Below are positions 34,290 through 36,972 of a DNA stretch of 36,972 nt, piece after piece. Source of the stretch: Pirellulales bacterium. Its GTDB lineage: Bacteria; Planctomycetota; Planctomycetia; Pirellulales; JACPPG01. A program made the translations under genes and the position numbers. The notes beneath the pieces are model-generated. The model had not been told where the DNA came from. It was given only the letters and a program-made list of their open reading frames with translations, and searched no databases. Position 1 is the stretch's first letter. The number at the start of each line of letters is the position of its first letter. The stretch lies in contig DASXEJ010000129.1 of assembly GCA_036490175.1 (NCBI GenBank), positions 1 through 36,972 of the forward strand. Reading direction: 5' to 3'.

Positions 34290-35459
34290 TCAATTGCGGG
34301 GAACGAGTCGCTGCGTTGCCAGGTGCGCCCACCTCCGTTCGGCTTGTCGCTTTAGTACAAACCGCATCACTAAGAAGAGGACCAACCCGCTAGCTGCGCC
34401 GCACATGTCTGCCAACCAGTCGAGACTATCGGCGGTGCGGCCGACTGCCGGCTGCGTGAGTTCGTCAATGACTCCATACAGCGCCACCACCGGCAGCACG
34501 GCGAAATAACGCAGAAGGTGGCCCCAGCGTTTGCTGGCGGATCCTGTCCAGATGGCCGCCGCCAGCGTGGAGAGCAAGAACGACAAGCCCGCATAGGCCG
34601 TGAAGTGAAACGCCTTGTCGACAGGCACGAGGCGCCACTCGGGCAGGCGCACCCCGTCCAAGGGAACGTGCGTCGCCGTAGCCATGGCGGCCACATACAG
34701 TATGCAGGCCAAAGTCAGCAGCGGCACGTGCGAGCGGAACCCACGGGTCACGTTCGCACGGGTGCGGCCGATCTGCAGATCGGGCCGAGCCACGCGCAGC
34801 CAGAATCGGCCGAAACGCGTGACATGCGTTCCGCCCACCCCCAGCCACTCGAGCTTGGCTAGCTTGGCGCATTCTTTCAAAGTGGCATTGCCGACGTGCG
34901 TGTCGGTCAGATTCACGCGCCGTAGATAAGGAAATGCCGTCAGCCGGCGCGCCCCGGCGTCCGTTACGTTGCTTCCGGATAAATCGAGCGAGTGCATCTG
35001 TCCCAGGACATCTTGATGAACCGTCAGCTCTTCGATCGCGCGATCGTCACAAGCTGGTCCGACAAGCGAGATGCCGTCGATCACTTCCAGAACTTGGGCG
35101 AAGTCCTCGCCAATTTCACCGGCCAGCCAGTCGAGCTGCCGCACTTGCACGCTGCCGCCGCGGCGCCCGAGCTCGGCCACTAACTCTTGCTGCAAGGCGT
35201 AGCGCTCGATAGCGTCCCCGAGCCAGTGGCGGCGGCTGTCCTGAAATTTCGCGAACTCCTTGGCCCGCTGGTAAGCTGTTTGCAGGTCGAGAAAATCTTG
35301 CTGGGTGCCGCCACGGTCGGGATGCGCCAACTTCACTTTTTCCAGATAGGCTTGCTCGACGTCTACCGAAGTGCAAGGCAGACCGACCCCCATGCGCACC
35401 AGGAAATCGGGCCGGTTATCCATCGGAGGGGCGCTCGATGAAGACTCTCTGCGTGACAT
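34290..35459 (-). CDS. J-domain / leucine-rich-repeat / VanZ-like fusion protein
   Basis: A 389-residue protein. Residues 28-72 are a J-domain-like helix pair with the hallmark H46-P-D48 (VKLAHPDRGG, then DLQTAYQRAKEF). Residues 150-225 contain two to three leucine-rich repeats (LDLSGSNVTDAGARRL, LRRVNLTDTHVGNATL, LEWLGVGGTHVT). Residues 245-370 are VanZ-like, with membrane helices and the DKAFHFTAYAGLSFLL and YGVIDELTQP..GRTADSLDWLAD signatures. The J and LRR parts are presumably cytosolic. ATG at 35457-35459 has AAGGA upstream. VanZ-family proteins are linked to glycopeptide resistance in one context and otherwise of unknown role; the fusion's role is not known. Confidence 0.8.
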   Translation of the reverse strand: MSRRESSSSAPPMDNRPDFLVRMGVGLPCTSVDVEQAYLEKVKLAHPDRGGTQQDFLDLQTAYQRAKEFAKFQDSRRHWLGDAIERYALQQELVAELGRRGGSVQVRQLDWLAGEIGEDFAQVLEVIDGISLVGPACDDRAIEELTVHQDVLGQMHSLDLSGSNVTDAGARRLTAFPYLRRVNLTDTHVGNATLKECAKLAKLEWLGVGGTHVTRFGRFWLRVARPDLQIGRTRANVTRGFRSHVPLLTLACILYVAAMATATHVPLDGVRLPEWRLVPVDKAFHFTAYAGLSFLLSTLAAAIWTGSASKRWGHLLRYFAVLPVVALYGVIDELTQPAVGRTADSLDWLADMCGAASGLVLFLVMRFVLKRQAERRWAHLATQRLVPRN

Positions 35460-35627
35460 AGGGTCCTTGCTTTACGGCCAGCCGTTCGCGGGCGAAAGAG
35501 TATTCGACAACTGTAGCACGCGCGTTGGCGGCCGCCGAGATCCCTACTGATGCTCCCGCAGAATCGGTTCGTCCCGACGTTTCCAAGCCGGAAAACCGTT
35601 TCCCTCCCCCACAAACCCGAATACCTG

Positions 35628-36698
35628 TTACGACGCGCTGGGACAGTGTTTCCAGATCAGTTGCGAGCCGGCCACCCGGTCGATGATCTGGGGGCCCAGA
35701 GCCCGCGCAGGAGTAGAGAAACCTGGCAGAAGCCGGCGATCGAGGGCAGCGTCAACGAACTTGAGCGCCGTTTGTACGGTCAGGGGATAACCTCCCAGGG
35801 TCGACAATGTTGCTTCGGCGAAGCGCCCGGCCTCATCTTCCACACGACCCCAAAACGATGCGCGGCTACTGGCCAGTTCGTCTGCCGAAGGTCCGGGCAC
35901 AATACGCTCGATGCGGCGGCGGGCAAGGCGCTGTACCAGGCCGAGTCCCGCCAGCGGAAATAGCCAGCGCCAGCGACGCATCGCGCGGATTTGCGCCGGC
36001 GGCATCGAAGCGTAAACCTCGATATTCGGGATGCCGGTCGAATGGAAGGCGCTGGCCACATCTCCCCAAGGAATGGTGACGGTTGCGCGACGCCCTTCGG
36101 GAAAATCGACGTCCCGCGTCTTCCAGGCAGTGGGCACGCGCACTATCCGGCCATCGATCCTTGCGCGACCGCCGTGCGGCAGACTTTCTAACGATGTCTT
36201 GGCAGTACCAGGGCTCAGACCGCCGGCAGAAGAGAAGGCCAAGATCAGCCGGTTCGCGGTCGGTAGTGCCGTGCGCAACGTCAATGCCAGACAATCGCTG
36301 GGCACGACATCGAAACCCACGGCCGGAATCACTGCCACCCCCGCGCTGCGCGCCGCGGCATTCTGGGCAAATGCGTATTCAATAACGTCGATTTCGCCCG
36401 TGATGTCCAGGTACGCGGCACGAGCGTGCAGGCAAGCATCGATCATCGGGCGTGCCGTGGCGGAAAACGGACCGGCGCAATGCAACACTACGCTCATGCC
36501 GGCAAGATGCTGCGCGGCACTTTCATCGAGCGGAAACACGCGATGCTCGCAGCCCAATTCAGCAGCCAGACTTGCGACTGGCTCCGCCGAGCGACCGCCG
36601 AGCACGGGCCGCATCCCGCGCTGCACCGCTTCAGCGGCAATCAAACGCCCGGTGTAACCATTGGCGCCGTAGATCATCCAAGAAGAGGATTCAGACAT
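35628..36698 (-). CDS. Saccharopine-dehydrogenase-like NAD(P)-dependent reductase
   Basis: A 356-residue protein. The N-terminus WMIYGANGYTGRLIAAEA is a Rossmann dinucleotide site (GANGYTG at 11-17). It is followed by LGGRSAEPVASLAAELG, VVLHCAGPFSATARPMIDAC and YLDITGEIDVIEYA, the usual pattern of the saccharopine dehydrogenase/trans-acting enoyl reductase family. VIPAVGFDVVPSDCLAL fits the same family, members of which act in polyketide or lipid reduction or on unknown substrates. The residues needed for lysine-pathway saccharopine activity cannot be judged. The start ATG is at 36696-36698. It stands alone between two unrelated genes. Confidence 0.8.
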   Translation of the reverse strand: MSESSSWMIYGANGYTGRLIAAEAVQRGMRPVLGGRSAEPVASLAAELGCEHRVFPLDESAAQHLAGMSVVLHCAGPFSATARPMIDACLHARAAYLDITGEIDVIEYAFAQNAAARSAGVAVIPAVGFDVVPSDCLALTLRTALPTANRLILAFSSAGGLSPGTAKTSLESLPHGGRARIDGRIVRVPTAWKTRDVDFPEGRRATVTIPWGDVASAFHSTGIPNIEVYASMPPAQIRAMRRWRWLFPLAGLGLVQRLARRRIERIVPGPSADELASSRASFWGRVEDEAGRFAEATLSTLGGYPLTVQTALKFVDAALDRRLLPGFSTPARALGPQIIDRVAGSQLIWKHCPSAS

Positions 36699-36779
36699 GA
36701 CGTATTAAACGCGATGCGACACCGCCAGCGCGAATGGTATCTTATCGCGGCGACCGCTGCGCTGGCATCACGTACACCG

Positions 36780-36972
36780 CTAGGTTGAATTACCGCCTAC
36801 ACTTTTCGGACCGGCGACCATGCGCCGCCGAAGCGCTAATCCAAAGCAAGCTACGATCGCTAAAGCATACGTCGCAGGCTCAGGCACGGGAAGCAAAACG
36901 AACGGCTGAATATTAAAAAAGGTCGTCGCCGTGTTGGGGGTGAAGCCAGAGTTGGTCACGATTTGCTGATCG
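36780..36972 (-). CDS. PEP-CTERM sorting-signal protein (partial, C-terminus only)
   Basis: The minus strand is open from the right edge to TAG at 36780-36782, giving 63 residues. It ends with a recognisable PEP-CTERM tripartite tail: the VPEPATYA motif, a hydrophobic segment (LAIVACFGLAL), and an RRR basic cluster, with 13 more residues (MVAGPKSVGGNST) after it. Such tails mark extracytoplasmic proteins processed by an exosortase-type enzyme. The upstream part seen (DQQIVTNSGFTPNTATTFFN) is Thr/Asn-rich, like a secreted beta-rich passenger. The rest of the gene lies outside the window, so the function is unknown. No exosortase is visible here. Confidence 0.8.
   Translation of the reverse strand, partial: DQQIVTNSGFTPNTATTFFNIQPFVLLPVPEPATYALAIVACFGLALRRRMVAGPKSVGGNST

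Overview
The window looks like a chromosomal piece of a GC-rich planctomycete, probably of the Pirellulales type. This is inferred from gene content, not from a search: a UVR-motif protein, a Rho-N/DUF4912 protein, a secreted sulfatase, a PEP-CTERM protein at the right edge, secreted HEAT/Hint proteins, and an F-type ATP synthase whose b and c subunits carry signal peptides.

Layout. (1) 1-12976, minus strand: the 13-gene respiratory complex I operon in the canonical order nuoA-B-C-D-E-F-G-H-I-J-K-L-M, read right to left, with nuoM cut by the left edge. A 41-bp palindrome with a CRP-type core (TGTGA-N6-TCACA) lies just upstream of nuoA. (2) 13267-15529, minus strand: a UVR-motif protein and a Rho-N/DUF4912 protein. 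(3) 15530-16424: about 900 bp without a convincing gene, with hairpins and two promoter candidates. (4) 16425-24730, plus strand: the ATP synthase operon atpZ-atpI-B-E-F-H-A-G-D-C. Complex I builds the proton gradient and this enzyme spends it, so the two main energy-coupling operons sit head to head about 3.4 kb apart. (5) 24755-26131, minus strand: a secreted sulfatase convergent with atpC. (6) 26366-34223, plus strand: four tandem paralogues of about 600 residues, each with a signal peptide, helical/HEAT-like repeats, a Trp-rich WWDWW..YNE motif and a C-terminal Hint (intein-like) domain. The fourth is broken by a one-base frameshift in a run of six C. (7) 34290-35459, minus strand: a J-domain/LRR/VanZ fusion. 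(8) 35628-36698, minus strand: a saccharopine-dehydrogenase-like reductase. (9) 36780-36972, minus strand: the C-terminus of a PEP-CTERM protein.

The most interesting part is region 6. All four Hint domains keep the residues for the N-terminal acyl shift (Cys1 and a T/S-x-x-H block), but the block-F His is Asn/Asp and the terminal His-Asn is His-Asp. Each is followed by the same kind of 17-residue tail and by no toxin. This suggests a Hedgehog-like, cleavage-only or ligation-type processing module on secreted proteins rather than a splicing intein or a polymorphic toxin.

A second recurrent signal is non-coding. Several spacers inside the nuo and atp operons carry short AT-rich words (aatgatgaatg and its complement cattcatcatt), often arranged as inverted repeats between the stop of one gene and the start of the next. 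No tRNA, rRNA, CRISPR array or insertion sequence was seen.
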